The translations under genes were made by a program, and so were the position numbers. A DNA stretch of 64,000 nt from CAUTNA01 sp964371145 (lineage in GTDB: Bacteria > Pseudomonadota > Alphaproteobacteria > Rs-D84): assembly GCA_964371145.1 (NCBI GenBank), contig CAYJKO010000002.1, positions 1 to 64,000 on the forward strand, given 5' to 3'. Shown in pieces: positions 1 to 8,440 of the stretch; position 1 is the first letter of the stretch; the number at the start of each line of letters is the position of its first letter. The notes below the pieces were generated by a model, which saw only the letters and a program-made list of their open reading frames with translations, was not told the origin of the DNA and searched no databases.

Positions 1-27
1 AAATTTCACCCGCCCACAATTTAAAAC

Positions 28-51
28 AAAAGCCCCAACCGGGGCTTTTTT
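28..51 (-). terminator. Bidirectional intrinsic terminator after the dnaA-like gene
   Basis: A GC-rich hairpin (agcccc / ggggct, four-base loop) is flanked by A/T runs on both sides. It lies 18 bases past the minus-strand dnaA stop, and the T-run on the plus strand means it could also stop a gene entering from the left edge. Confidence 0.8.
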
Positions 52-68
52 CCTTTCCTTTGCAGATA

Positions 69-1343
69 TTATCTGCAAATTTCAATCATCTGGGAAATTT
101 GTGCGGATATAATTAAATCTGATGTTTGTAATTTTTTAATTTGAGAAATTGCATATAAAACTGTTGCATGATCGCGATCGCCACACAAACGACCAATTTC
201 AGACAAAGACAATGTTGTACCAGATTTTAATGCAAACATCATAATTTGACGCGCACGAACCAAAGTTTTTGAACGACCCTTGCCACACATTTCATCAAAA
301 GACACGCCCAACATTTCGCACATTTTTTGAACAGATGCCAATGGTGTTTTTTGTTTTTCCAAAGAATCTGACAATAATTTTTCTGCCACTTGCATTGTTA
401 CTTTTTCGCCCATCAATTCTGCATAAGTATTGATTTTCTTTGCGACACCCGCAATCAAATGACCATTGCCGTTTAATCTTTGCGCCAAATTTTCGGCAAC
501 ATTCAATGCAACACCGCTGCGAACCAACATTGTTTTTTTAACGTTCATCGTTGGGGACGCGATGTCTGCGGTCAAACCAGACGCCAACATTGACAATAAT
601 CTTTTATCAAACCCGGACAAATTAGATGGTGATGTATTGGATGTGATTAAAATATCTGTTCCACGTTCGCGCAAATCCAACATTAATTGTAAAAATTCTT
701 CACAAGATTTACGTTTCCCCGCCAATTCTTGGATATTATCCAAGATAAAAGTATCACAATTACGGCAAAAATCTTTGAATGCGAAAACTGAACCTTCTTT
801 CATAGCGCGAACGAATTCTGATACAAATGTTGCGCCTGTCATAAATACTGTTTTGCCATTTGCGTCTTCGTTAACGCAATTGGCCAACAATGTTTTACCA
901 CAACCAACCGGTCCATAGATAAATAATGGTGAAAAAGACGCACCGCCTGCGGCCAATTTTTTAATAGCTGAAAAAGCAAACGCGTTTTCATCGCATACTA
1001 CGAATTTATTAAATGCAACAGATGCAGGTTTTGGGGCGGTTTGTAATTGAAAAGTTTGATTTTTATTATCGTTTGCAGATACAACAGGTTTCGCAGCAAT
1101 TTTTTTAGAGAAATTAATATTTAATCCAAATTCTTCAGCAACAGAGTTAAAGACAGATGAATAAACAGATTTGATATAATCAACGCAGAATTGGTTTTGA
1201 GCAACAACATTTAAAGAATTTCCATCGATATTCATTTCCAGCGGCGCAATCCAAGACTTAAATTCTGCGGAATTCATTTTTGACGCTATTGCGTTATTGA
1301 TACCTTCCAAATTTAACACTTGTATTTTCGCTGTAACCTGCAT
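69..1343 (-). CDS. dnaA: DnaA-like replication initiator with divergent AAA+ residues
   Basis: Chromosomal replication initiator family, 424 aa, slightly short for DnaA. Domain I is recognisable (EFKSWIAPL, about residues 27-35). The AAA+ domain has Walker A GPVGCGKT (144-151), and the C-terminal DNA-binding domain keeps a DnaA signature (GDRDHATV, 388-395). By alignment with E. coli DnaA from memory, Walker B is LDN instead of IDD (201-203), sensor I is N236, the box VII arginine finger (R285 in E. coli) is M252, and the sensor II arginine is H295. ATP-dependent oligomerisation and hydrolysis may therefore be altered. The start has a good AAGGAG Shine-Dalgarno at 1351-1356. It could be the only DnaA or a paralogue; the neighbours (dprA, no dnaN) do not decide. 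Confidence 0.88.
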   Translation of the reverse strand: MQVTAKIQVLNLEGINNAIASKMNSAEFKSWIAPLEMNIDGNSLNVVAQNQFCVDYIKSVYSSVFNSVAEEFGLNINFSKKIAAKPVVSANDNKNQTFQLQTAPKPASVAFNKFVVCDENAFAFSAIKKLAAGGASFSPLFIYGPVGCGKTLLANCVNEDANGKTVFMTGATFVSEFVRAMKEGSVFAFKDFCRNCDTFILDNIQELAGKRKSCEEFLQLMLDLRERGTDILITSNTSPSNLSGFDKRLLSMLASGLTADIASPTMNVKKTMLVRSGVALNVAENLAQRLNGNGHLIAGVAKKINTYAELMGEKVTMQVAEKLLSDSLEKQKTPLASVQKMCEMLGVSFDEMCGKGRSKTLVRARQIMMFALKSGTTLSLSEIGRLCGDRDHATVLYAISQIKKLQTSDLIISAQISQMIEICR

Positions 1344-1695
1344 GCTGTTTCTCCTTTCCTTCCTTTAAAAGAGTTTCCTGCCATACGAATTATTTCACAA
1401 CTTTCAAAAGGCTGTAAAAATCACCCGCACATAAATAGTAAATTCAACCGTTGCCGATAAAATTAACCATTTCTGTGACACCCATTTTTATTTCGAACAT
1501 CTTAAATTTTTAAAGATACCGAAACTATATTTTTGATTGTTAATTTTCTGATAATAACAATCGCTTGGATACATAGAATAAGTTATAACATATAATCAAA
1601 TTTACAAGAAAAACTTCTATCGATTTTCAACATTTTTTTTTGACAACGATTCGTTTTTTAACCGTTTTTCAACACCTGTATATACAAGAATTAAA
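1344..1695. other. AT-rich gene-free stretch upstream of dnaA
   Basis: There is no credible ORF in these 352 bases between the dprA stop and the dnaA start. It holds the dnaA Shine-Dalgarno, a candidate extended -10 on the minus strand (TGTTATAAC, 1582-1590) implying a long leader, and one copy of the palindrome TGTATATACA (1677-1686). I found no convincing cluster of DnaA boxes (TTWTNCACA), only 7-of-9 matches such as TTTTCAACA, seen twice, so an origin is not supported. Confidence 0.5.
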
Positions 1696-2718
1696 TCACA
1701 ATCTGACGTACCCGCCATCAACTTTCCTTATTTTTCCTTGCAATTCAAGGATGACCAATTCGGATTTAATTTCCGAAATATTTTTTTTGACAAGTTCTGA
1801 CAATACAGATTCTGACATCGGTATGATACCAATCTTATCCAATAAATCATCTGCATCGTCATTATTTTTTTTCTTTTTTGACGATTGCGGTTTATTTTGG
1901 AAAAAATCCTGTAAACCGAGACATAATTTCGCATTCCCATTCCGAATCATTTCATTTGGGCCAGAAGCCCGAGCATCCGCGGGATGCGAAGGCACAGCGT
2001 ATATATTTTTGCCAAAATTATGTGCAAATCGCGCGGTTGACATAGAACCGGACTTCGAATCGGCCTCGCCCAGAATCAAAGTATCACAAATCCCTGCAAC
2101 TATTGCATTTCTGGCAACAAACAGCCCACGATTGGGTTTCATACCTAACGGCATATCGCCAATTACGCAACCGCGTTCTATGATTTCGTAATATAATCTC
2201 TCATTTTCTGTTGGCCATATATAATCCACCCCACCCGCCAAAACCGCAATAGTTTGAGTATTGCCATCCGCGCGCAACGCACCATGATGCGCGGCCGTAT
2301 CTGTACCGATTGCCATCCCCGACACAATGGCGACATTATTTTGTGCCAATCCATGCGCCAATTCGGACGTAAATTTTATACCCGTCCCGCTGGCATGACG
2401 TGTACCGACTATTGATATTTTACGTTTTAACAACGTATCAACATTTCCGCGAACAGATATAATCGGAGGATATCTTTCGCATTGTTTTAATTCTGATGGA
2501 TATCTTGGATCATCCGCACAAATAAAACAAATGCCCATTTTCGCGGCCATATCCATTTCGCGACGCACAGAATCAACCAAATTTTGGTTTACCATTAACG
2601 ATTCGGCCGCATTCGCTGGACTGTTGAATTGTTCCATAATGTTTTGAAATTTTGTTGCACCGATTCCAGAACTTCTGATTATTAATAATTTATAAAATAT
2701 GTCTTCCATACAAAACAT
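1696..2718 (-). CDS. dprA: DNA-processing protein DprA (DprA/Smf family)
   Basis: DprA loads RecA on incoming single-stranded DNA during natural transformation. The Rossmann-like core is clear: IVGTRHASGTG, IVSGMAIGTDTAAHHGAL, VLAGGVDYIWPTEN and a SGSMSTARFAH segment that matches the family's nucleic-acid-binding region. A short C-terminal winged-helix-like tail follows. The reading frame stays open to 2802, but that part overlaps the upstream gene's stop and terminator, so I start at the ATG at 2718 (340 aa). An ATG at 2709 is an alternative. No com genes are in the window, so competence itself is not shown. Confidence 0.9.
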   Translation of the reverse strand: MFCMEDIFYKLLIIRSSGIGATKFQNIMEQFNSPANAAESLMVNQNLVDSVRREMDMAAKMGICFICADDPRYPSELKQCERYPPIISVRGNVDTLLKRKISIVGTRHASGTGIKFTSELAHGLAQNNVAIVSGMAIGTDTAAHHGALRADGNTQTIAVLAGGVDYIWPTENERLYYEIIERGCVIGDMPLGMKPNRGLFVARNAIVAGICDTLILGEADSKSGSMSTARFAHNFGKNIYAVPSHPADARASGPNEMIRNGNAKLCLGLQDFFQNKPQSSKKKKNNDDADDLLDKIGIIPMSESVLSELVKKNISEIKSELVILELQGKIRKVDGGYVRL

Positions 2719-2745
2719 TATAAATCTTTTTGCATTTTTACAAAA

Positions 2746-2776
2746 GACAAAAATAAAACCGCCTATCGGCGGTTGT
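2746..2776 (-). terminator. Intrinsic terminator of the exported-protein operon
   Basis: The hairpin aaccgcc / ggcggtt (2757-2763 and 2768-2774) is followed in the minus direction by a T-rich tract. It lies just after the stop of the 271-aa exported protein and before dprA. Confidence 0.8.
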
Positions 2777-2779
2777 AAA

Positions 2780-3595
2780 TTATTTAATTTCTGCGCTTTC
2801 AACTTGTGAAATAACCGAATTGTAATCTATATTACATTGTTCTGGTTTGCCAGTTGGCCATGTTTTTGCACATTCAGCAGCCAAAGATTTCAAAATTCCC
2901 AATGATTGGTTATATTGATTTGAATCTTTTCTTTTCAATTCCAAAATTTGAGATGCCAAAACTTGTTCGTCTGACAAATTTTTATTGTTTTGCCCTTCGA
3001 CTTTACCGCCGATTAATTCATTACCAAATAATTCCATCGCACCAACGCCAATTCCCGCGCCACCGATGGCCGCTCCGGCAATCGCCCAACCACGTGTTGA
3101 TTTCCCGGCTTTTAATATACGTTGTTCTAAATCTTCTTCGTCCGCCCATTCGCCACACGTGATATTGCGACCCATTTCATAATATACAGGTTCTATATCA
3201 GACAAATCTACTTTTGCATTGCTTGTATCCAATTCAACGCGTACGAAACAAGTATTATTTTCAGGGTTTTCAGTATCTTCTACCATTGAATAATAAGACG
3301 AAGTATCACTGTCGATAGCCGCCCATACAAAAACGTTACCAATTCCAACGTTATTTGCCAAACAAGCCTCTTTGGCTGCTTCTAACTCTTCTAATAATTC
3401 ATCATCTAAACCTTCTTCTTCATCATCGTATACAATCGGTGTTGATCCAATTTGAATTTGTGACGGAGACAACACAATATGTCCACTGCGAGACGCACCA
3501 ACACGAGATGTCGATGCACCCGTTGAACGTGCAGACATCGCAAATCCCGGAGCGATAACCGCCATCACAGCGATAAAGGTTAATAATTTATTCAT
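2780..3595 (-). CDS. Exported protein of unknown function with a glycine-zipper segment
   Basis: 271 aa, not recognised. A signal peptide (MNKLLTFIAVMAVIAPGFA) is followed by a Ser/Thr-rich stretch, an acidic stretch (DDEEEGLDDELLEELEAA, about 57-74), a middle part with several cysteines, and a hydrophobic glycine-zipper segment (AIAGAAIGGAGIGVGA, about 170-185) that could insert in or span a membrane. The C-terminus is hydrophilic with two cysteines. The start has an AGGGAG Shine-Dalgarno. It follows the gap-containing gene by 28 bases and shares with it a signal peptide and a (S/T)TR-plus-glycine-zipper tail, so the two are probably one operon with related roles at the cell surface or in the periplasm. 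Confidence 0.75.
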   Translation of the reverse strand: MNKLLTFIAVMAVIAPGFAMSARSTGASTSRVGASRSGHIVLSPSQIQIGSTPIVYDDEEEGLDDELLEELEAAKEACLANNVGIGNVFVWAAIDSDTSSYYSMVEDTENPENNTCFVRVELDTSNAKVDLSDIEPVYYEMGRNITCGEWADEEDLEQRILKAGKSTRGWAIAGAAIGGAGIGVGAMELFGNELIGGKVEGQNNKNLSDEQVLASQILELKRKDSNQYNQSLGILKSLAAECAKTWPTGKPEQCNIDYNSVISQVESAEIK

Positions 3596-3623
3596 GGTTT
3601 TTCTCCCTGTTTATAATTCTTTA

Positions 3624-5016
3624 TTAAAATGTCATTCCGACAACAAATTCATCCGCGTATCCCGCAACTGGTTGACCACCAACAGCGCATCCTACATCTT
3701 CGAATCCAGTTTTAACTTGATTTTTCTTTACAACAGAACCCGTAATCAATGCGCCTGTTGTTCCCAATACAACACCCGCAATGGAATCAGACAAAAGACG
3801 CGTTGTATTAAATCCACCAGTTTCATTTACCCAATCGGATTTTTTACCGATGAAACCACCCAAAGTTGTCATATAATTATTGATAATTGTGATATTTCCA
3901 TTATTAATTTCCACATCTCCACCTGGGTTTTCACCGCTACCCGGATNNNNNNNNNNNNNNNNNNNNNNNNNNNNNNNNNNNNNNNNNNNNNNNNNNNNNN
4001 NNNNNNNNNNNNNNNNNNNNNNNNNNNNNNNNNNNNNNNNNNNNNNCCGGATCAGTTTTAATCGGTTCTGATCCCCAAATCGGATATTCCCCATTCAATT
4101 TATTCCAAACAGATCCATTTGATCTGTATTGATGGGCCATCCCAGCAGTTGCAACACCATTTTGTTTAATAGCATTATAATAATACGGTGTATTGTTTTT
4201 TCCGACTTGGATATCTGTGAAGCCTGATTTTGTACAAGCTTTTGCATCCCAACCGATTTTATTATTCCAATTAGATTCATTTGTAAATATGAATCGGCCG
4301 CCGTCTTTTGCAACACTGTACCCTTCTACTTTTGCAGCAGCGCAAGATTTCGCCACCGGTATTTCATCACCCGGATTAATTTTCTTTTCATCATCAGATT
4401 CAGATTTTTTAGGATCCCATAAACCATTCGCGCCACAAGTATATTCGCCGGCATAAAGTTGGCTGGCACCCAAATACAAATGCCCCTTATCCATTTTTAC
4501 ATTTTTACCAATACATGCTGAATTGCCACAATCCCAAGCAGTATTAGATGAAAAAGCCATATTATCTTTGAATATAAATCTGGACGTGTTTTTTGCGGTT
4601 GCAGTCATATTAAACACAACACGTTCTTCACAAACATTAGGTTCCACAGGAGTCGGATTTGGTGTCGCAACCGTATCCGCACCATCAATTTCTTTCCAAG
4701 TTGGCATACCAAACGTTAAAGAACATTCATAATTTTGCTCTTTTAAAATTAAATTTGATTTGAAATAATGGTTTGCCGGCATAGTAATTTGTGTTAAAGC
4801 GCTGGCTAAAAAAGGAGACTTCCCGCATTCAAACGCAGAAGTATCGCCGGATTTTAAGAATAAAAATTGTGATGCGTTTGCGTCTGTGCTGCGTTCTATA
4901 CCGGATACATTCGGCTGTACAGGGAACCCAGATATCATATTTCGGGCGGTATCCGCGGCGTTAGCAACACCACATATTGCCAATAAAAGACCGGAAATCA
5001 TAAATATTTTTTTCAT
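3624..5016 (-). CDS. Exported repeat protein of unknown function, interrupted by an assembly gap
   Basis: Read from 5016, a signal peptide (MKKIFMISGLLLAICGVANA) leads into three divergent repeats of roughly 80-110 aa. Each has an aromatic strand (QFLFLKSGD, RFIFKDN, RFIFTNE), then a Trp/Cys element (FECGK, WDCGNSAC, WDAKAC). A Pro/Gly linker then enters the run of Ns. Past the gap the reading resumes in another frame with PGSGENPGG and ends in a Gly-rich segment at 3624. The frame change is explained by the arbitrary 100-N length, so I treat this as one gene whose true length is unknown. The Shine-Dalgarno is AGAGAGAA. Function is unknown; repeats and secretion suggest a surface or periplasmic protein. 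Confidence 0.7.
3947..4046. other. Scaffold gap of exactly 100 Ns
   Basis: The sequence is 100 N. The bases on both sides end or begin with ccggat, coding for a Pro/Gly/Asp-rich linker, so the gap probably hides a short tandem repeat that the assembler could not resolve. Confidence 0.98.
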
Positions 5017-5049
5017 ATTTTCTCTCTTTTTGTATATTTAGATAAAAAC

Positions 5050-5058
5050 ATTATATCA
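5050..5058 (-). promoter_or_regulatory. Extended -10 promoter (TGATATAAT) of the exported-protein operon
   Basis: TGATATAAT lies 33 bases before the start of the repeat protein, with no obvious -35. The same motif recurs across the window. Confidence 0.65.
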
Positions 5059-5077
5059 CAAATCGGGGCGAAATAAA

Positions 5078-5107
5078 AATAAAAAAATCCCGAAATGTTC
5101 GGGATTT
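5078..5107 (-). terminator. Intrinsic terminator of plsY
   Basis: A perfect 10-bp stem (aaatcccgaa / ttcgggattt, loop atg) is followed on the minus strand by a T-rich run, directly after the plsY stop. Confidence 0.85.
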
Positions 5108-5112
5108 AAATA

Positions 5113-5706
5113 TTATTTTTTCTTTTTCCATTTTATTTTGGATTCTGTCCCCGATAATAAACGACGAATGTTTTCGCGATGTTGATATAAACATAAAACA
5201 GATACCGCGATAAATATAACGCCCGTCCAAAATCCAATCGTTGCAAATCCCAATACCGGCAATATAAACATAGACACAATCGCACCCAAAGACGAATATC
5301 CAAATGTTAACGCAACAAATAACCAAATAATTCCCAATATCACAAATAACGCCGGATTAATTGCCAATAACGTTCCAAAAAAACATGATACACCCTTGCC
5401 TCCGCGGAATTTTAACCATACCGGGAAACAATGACCAACGATTGCAAAAAAACCACACAACGCGCCAAAGGACACAGAATTTGTAAACCCAATCCCGATT
5501 AAAACAGCCATGGACGCCTTTGCCATATCCAACGCCCAAACGGACAGCGCCATTTTCATACCACCCGCACGATTTACGTTTGTCGCCCCCGTACCACCGG
5601 ATCCGATTTTTCTGATATCGCCATGTCCTGCAAACTTTATCAATAAAAACCCGAACGGAATTGAACCCAATAAATACGCAATTAAAATTAAATATATGTA
5701 TAACAT
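5113..5706 (-). CDS. plsY: Glycerol-3-phosphate acyltransferase PlsY
   Basis: Membrane enzyme that transfers an acyl group from acyl-phosphate to glycerol-3-phosphate, the first step of phospholipid synthesis. The conserved cytoplasmic motifs are present: GSGGTGATNVNRAGG near residue 36, WLKFRGGKG near 97, and a C-terminal HRENIRRLL. There are about five hydrophobic segments. I start at the ATG at 5706 (197 aa), preceded by AAGGA at good spacing; the open frame extends further upstream but without family similarity. An extended -10 at 5799-5807 is the likely promoter. The partner plsX is not in this window. Confidence 0.93.
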   Translation of the reverse strand: MLYIYLILIAYLLGSIPFGFLLIKFAGHGDIRKIGSGGTGATNVNRAGGMKMALSVWALDMAKASMAVLIGIGFTNSVSFGALCGFFAIVGHCFPVWLKFRGGKGVSCFFGTLLAINPALFVILGIIWLFVALTFGYSSLGAIVSMFILPVLGFATIGFWTGVIFIAVSVLCLYQHRENIRRLLSGTESKIKWKKKK

Positions 5707-6015
5707 TTTATTTTTCCTTGATTTTTTAATTAATTTATATAAAATATCCCATGAACAAAGATGATAATTTAAATAAAATATCATTTTGCAACGGATAAAT
5801 TATACCAGAAATGCGTTTTTTATCCAAGCCATATATTCGACCAGACTGCAAATAAAAGACTGGACATATATATTGGAATGTTGCCCGATTACGGTGTGGT
5901 TTTTAATTAATGCCTGTAAAATCTGCGGATTTTTGGCAAATAAATCCCACAAAAATGAATATTTTTAATATTGTTATCATCCAGGTGAATAAATAAATAT
6001 TACAAGGAAATAAAG
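5707..6015. other. Divergent intergenic region between plsY and rpsT
   Basis: These 309 bases carry the plsY promoter and leader and the rpsT leader. An imperfect inverted repeat (ccagactgc...agactgg with AT-rich outer arms, about 5830-5880) could fold in the rpsT leader. I see no ORF with support. Confidence 0.4.
5799..5807 (-). promoter_or_regulatory. Extended -10 promoter (TGGTATAAT) of plsY
   Basis: TGGTATAAT on the minus strand, 92 bases before the plsY start. Confidence 0.6.
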
Positions 6016-6273
6016 ATGGCAAACCATAAATCCGCCAAGAAAAGAATCTTGGTTACTAAAAAAAGAAACATTGTAAACACAGCACGCAAATCTGCGGTTA
6101 AAACTGTTACTAAAAAAGCTATTGTTGCAATTGAATCTGGCGACAAAGCAGCCGCAATCGAAGCATTGCGTAACGCAGAAAGCAAAATAATGAAAGCAGC
6201 AGGCAAAACAATGCCAAAAAAACGTGCATCTCGTAAAGTTTCTCGTTTAACTAAAAAAATTGCAGCTATGTAA
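6016..6273 (+). CDS. rpsT: 30S ribosomal protein S20
   Basis: S20 binds 16S rRNA in the small subunit body. The 85-aa Lys/Arg/Ala-rich protein matches the family from the N-terminal NHKSAKKRI through NTARKSAVKT to the C-terminal KAAGKTMPKKRASRKVSRL. The length is usual. AAGGAAATAAAG precedes the ATG. It is a single-gene unit ended by a clear terminator. Confidence 0.97.
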   Translation: MANHKSAKKRILVTKKRNIVNTARKSAVKTVTKKAIVAIESGDKAAAIEALRNAESKIMKAAGKTMPKKRASRKVSRLTKKIAAM

Positions 6274-6290
6274 ATTTATTGTTTTAATTT

Positions 6291-6317
6291 AAAAAGCGCC
6301 CGATTGGGCGTTTTTTA
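6291..6317 (+). terminator. Intrinsic terminator of rpsT
   Basis: cgccc-gatt-gggcg stem followed by six Ts. The same stem-loop sequence is reused at 6742-6769. Confidence 0.9.
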
Positions 6318-6344
6318 GATGTTAATTTTAAGGAAAATAAAATA

Positions 6345-6743
6345 ATGAAAAAACGTCAAACAACAAACATAAAAACTGTGGGTCAAAATAAAGAAGGATA
6401 CCCGCCTTTTCACGAAGATTATTTTACTATAAACCTTGGTTTGTACGAAAAGATGCACGGTATATATAGAAAATATGATTTAAATTGGAATCTTTTGGAA
6501 AAAACAACATATAAATATGGAAAAAAACATGGGACATCCATTTTATACCATTCAAATTCTGTAATTGCAGAAAAATCTGAATATAAATACAACGTATTAA
6601 ATGGCGTATCAATAAAATATGACGAACAAGGTGTTGAAATAGAAAGAAAAATATTTAAATCCGGAAAAGAAATCAAATTCGAAAAAACATCCCAATTGAA
6701 AAAGATAATATATTTTTTAAACAGACAAATTAAAAGCAAATAA
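6345..6743 (+). CDS. MORN-like / YwqK-type repeat protein
   Basis: 132 aa without signal peptide or membrane segment. The middle holds MORN-like repeats: MHGIYRKYDLNWNLLEKTTY, KYGKKHGTSILYHSN and LNGVSIKYDEQGVEIERKIF, each of the form G-x-x-x-x-Y followed by a polar turn. Such repeats form a beta-sheet platform and occur in YwqK-like proteins, some linked to toxin-antitoxin loci; no partner toxin is visible here. The tail is Lys-rich. It is flanked on both sides by terminators with the same stem, so it is a single-gene unit. AAGGAAAATAAA precedes the start. The specific role is unknown. Confidence 0.7.
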   Translation: MKKRQTTNIKTVGQNKEGYPPFHEDYFTINLGLYEKMHGIYRKYDLNWNLLEKTTYKYGKKHGTSILYHSNSVIAEKSEYKYNVLNGVSIKYDEQGVEIERKIFKSGKEIKFEKTSQLKKIIYFLNRQIKSK

Positions 6744-6769
6744 AAAACGCCCGATTGGGCGTTTTTTTT
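6742..6769. terminator. Bidirectional terminator between convergent genes
   Basis: aaaaaacgccc-gatt-gggcgttttttt hairpin, with A and T runs on both sides, placed between the MORN-like gene and the convergent secretin gene. Confidence 0.9.
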
Positions 6770-6772
6770 ATC

Positions 6773-8416
6773 TTAATTCAATGGAGCACCCCAATGTTGT
6801 TGAATGCTGCGTTCTGCATCCATCGGACTGACCAAAACTTGTGGGGTCAATATCACAACCAACACATCACGTTGAGCATTAGATTCACGAGAACCGGACA
6901 ATGCCATAAAGTCTGCTTCGCCCAACCCATAACGCGTATCGTTATTTGTTTGTTTTTCAAAACCGGACACAACCAACATTTGACCTGATTCCATTATAAC
7001 TTCTTGCATAAAGCTGCGTTCTTCAACTTCTGGCAATTGCAATGTAACCTCGCCTATTGTTTGAGTAGACATTTTCAACAATTCTCTAATTGACATTTTA
7101 AACATCAATAATATTTTTCCATTTTCCAAAACATTCGGCAATAATTGCATTGAAAAACCGGTTTCTAAATCGTCTTGGTCAACGGTGGATGATTCAACCG
7201 TTGTGAAATTTCTGGATTCAAAACGTTTGATGTATCCCGTTGTTTTTGTATTGGACACCGGCGCAACGCGATTATTACGTGTTGTAACACCAACGTTTGT
7301 CACCAATGACACCTTGCCCTGTTTCGCCAAAGCTTGAATCAAAGCCGAACTACCTGCGATACCGGACAATGAACCATCTGCAATTTGATCCGCGGTATAT
7401 GCACCCGCAACCGTTTGGCCGGTGCTATCAACGTGAGTCGCGCCTGTCAAAGCAGATACAGTATTTGACAAAACCGCAATGTTCATTGAACTGGCCTCGG
7501 TTGATGTAATATTATTTTTTGGATTTGCAACAATATCCAATCCGCTGGCTGAATTTATGGCTGCTGCCAAATTCAATCCGAACACAGAATCGTTTGTGAT
7601 GGATACTTGCAAAACTTTTACATCAATTGTAACCAATTGAGACAATCTTTTATTTTGACGGTTAATATAATCGGAAACGCGTGTTAAAACAGATGGAGGC
7701 GCCGTCACAGTAATTGTACCCAAGCTTTGAGATACTGTAAAATCAGCATTTTCTGTGTTTCCAACAATAGATGAAATTGTTTCTTCAACTTCTTCCCATT
7801 CTTTTAACATAGACTCCAAAGACACATGGTTTCCATCATCTGTTCTGACGGATGATTGATAAGATATATCTGTACCCAACGCATATAAAGTAAATGTTTT
7901 TGTTTCTGTTTCATAAAAAACAATGGATGATTTATCGTAATACCACAATAAATCTAAATCTGTTGCAACCTGCGATAACAATCCGGACAATTTACCGGTA
8001 TATGCAATATTCATAGCATTTTTTAATTTTTCGCTGTTGATTTTACTGTCTATTTTAACGGGAATCCCAACCATAGACGTAATATTATTTGCCAAAACCT
8101 GTAAATTTACGGGTTCATTCAACAAAATTGTAACACCTGTATCTGTTTCAAATTCTGACGGCAAATTGTTTTTATGTTCCAACACGGTTGATTTATTGCC
8201 CAACCACACGCCTTCGGACATAGAAACAGTGTCGCTGCTTGCGACTTTTGCGCGTGGATTTTTAGCCATTTCAAACGCGTCATACGCATTGATAAAATCA
8301 TGATCAACTTCGGCGGCGACCTTTGCGGATTGTTCTGTTGTACATCCAGACAACATCAAAGGCGCGATTAAAACCAGCGCACAAAGTTTCATAAAAGTTT
8401 TAGATATTGTTTTCAT
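6773..8416 (-). CDS. PilN-type (type IVb pilus) outer-membrane secretin lipoprotein
   Basis: 547 aa. The N-terminus is a lipoprotein signal with lipobox LSGC. An N-terminal secretin domain follows (VNLQVLANNITSMVGIPVKI to FTLYALGTD), then a second N-domain (FTVSQSLGTITVTAPPSVL) and a C-terminal secretin core with the typical EVEERSFMQEVIMESGQMLV segment. Secretins form outer-membrane gates for pili or type II/III secretion; the lipobox and domain order resemble R64 PilN. It follows the TcpQ/PilL-like gene by 24 bases in the same direction. No ATPase, platform protein or pilin lies nearby, so what passes through it is unknown. Confidence 0.85.
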   Translation of the reverse strand: MKTISKTFMKLCALVLIAPLMLSGCTTEQSAKVAAEVDHDFINAYDAFEMAKNPRAKVASSDTVSMSEGVWLGNKSTVLEHKNNLPSEFETDTGVTILLNEPVNLQVLANNITSMVGIPVKIDSKINSEKLKNAMNIAYTGKLSGLLSQVATDLDLLWYYDKSSIVFYETETKTFTLYALGTDISYQSSVRTDDGNHVSLESMLKEWEEVEETISSIVGNTENADFTVSQSLGTITVTAPPSVLTRVSDYINRQNKRLSQLVTIDVKVLQVSITNDSVFGLNLAAAINSASGLDIVANPKNNITSTEASSMNIAVLSNTVSALTGATHVDSTGQTVAGAYTADQIADGSLSGIAGSSALIQALAKQGKVSLVTNVGVTTRNNRVAPVSNTKTTGYIKRFESRNFTTVESSTVDQDDLETGFSMQLLPNVLENGKILLMFKMSIRELLKMSTQTIGEVTLQLPEVEERSFMQEVIMESGQMLVVSGFEKQTNNDTRYGLGEADFMALSGSRESNAQRDVLVVILTPQVLVSPMDAERSIQQHWGAPLN

Positions 8417-8440
8417 ATTTACTTCCTTAAATCAATTATT

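Noticed and set aside
466..918. Plus-strand ORF of 150 aa opposite dnaA
   Set aside because: It is the mirror of conserved dnaA codons, has no Shine-Dalgarno and no similarity; the same applies to other antisense frames, e.g. 18420-19082 (opposite gatB) and 61324-61851 (opposite xerD).
1344..1695. Chromosomal origin next to dnaA
   Set aside because: Only 7-of-9 matches to the DnaA box are present, no clustered boxes or dnaN/rpmH neighbours, and the dnaA-like gene is itself divergent.
3624..4094. Separate 156-aa gene at the gap
   Set aside because: Its upstream part consists of unknown residues and the frame break equals the arbitrary N length; it is better seen as the end of the gene starting at 5016.
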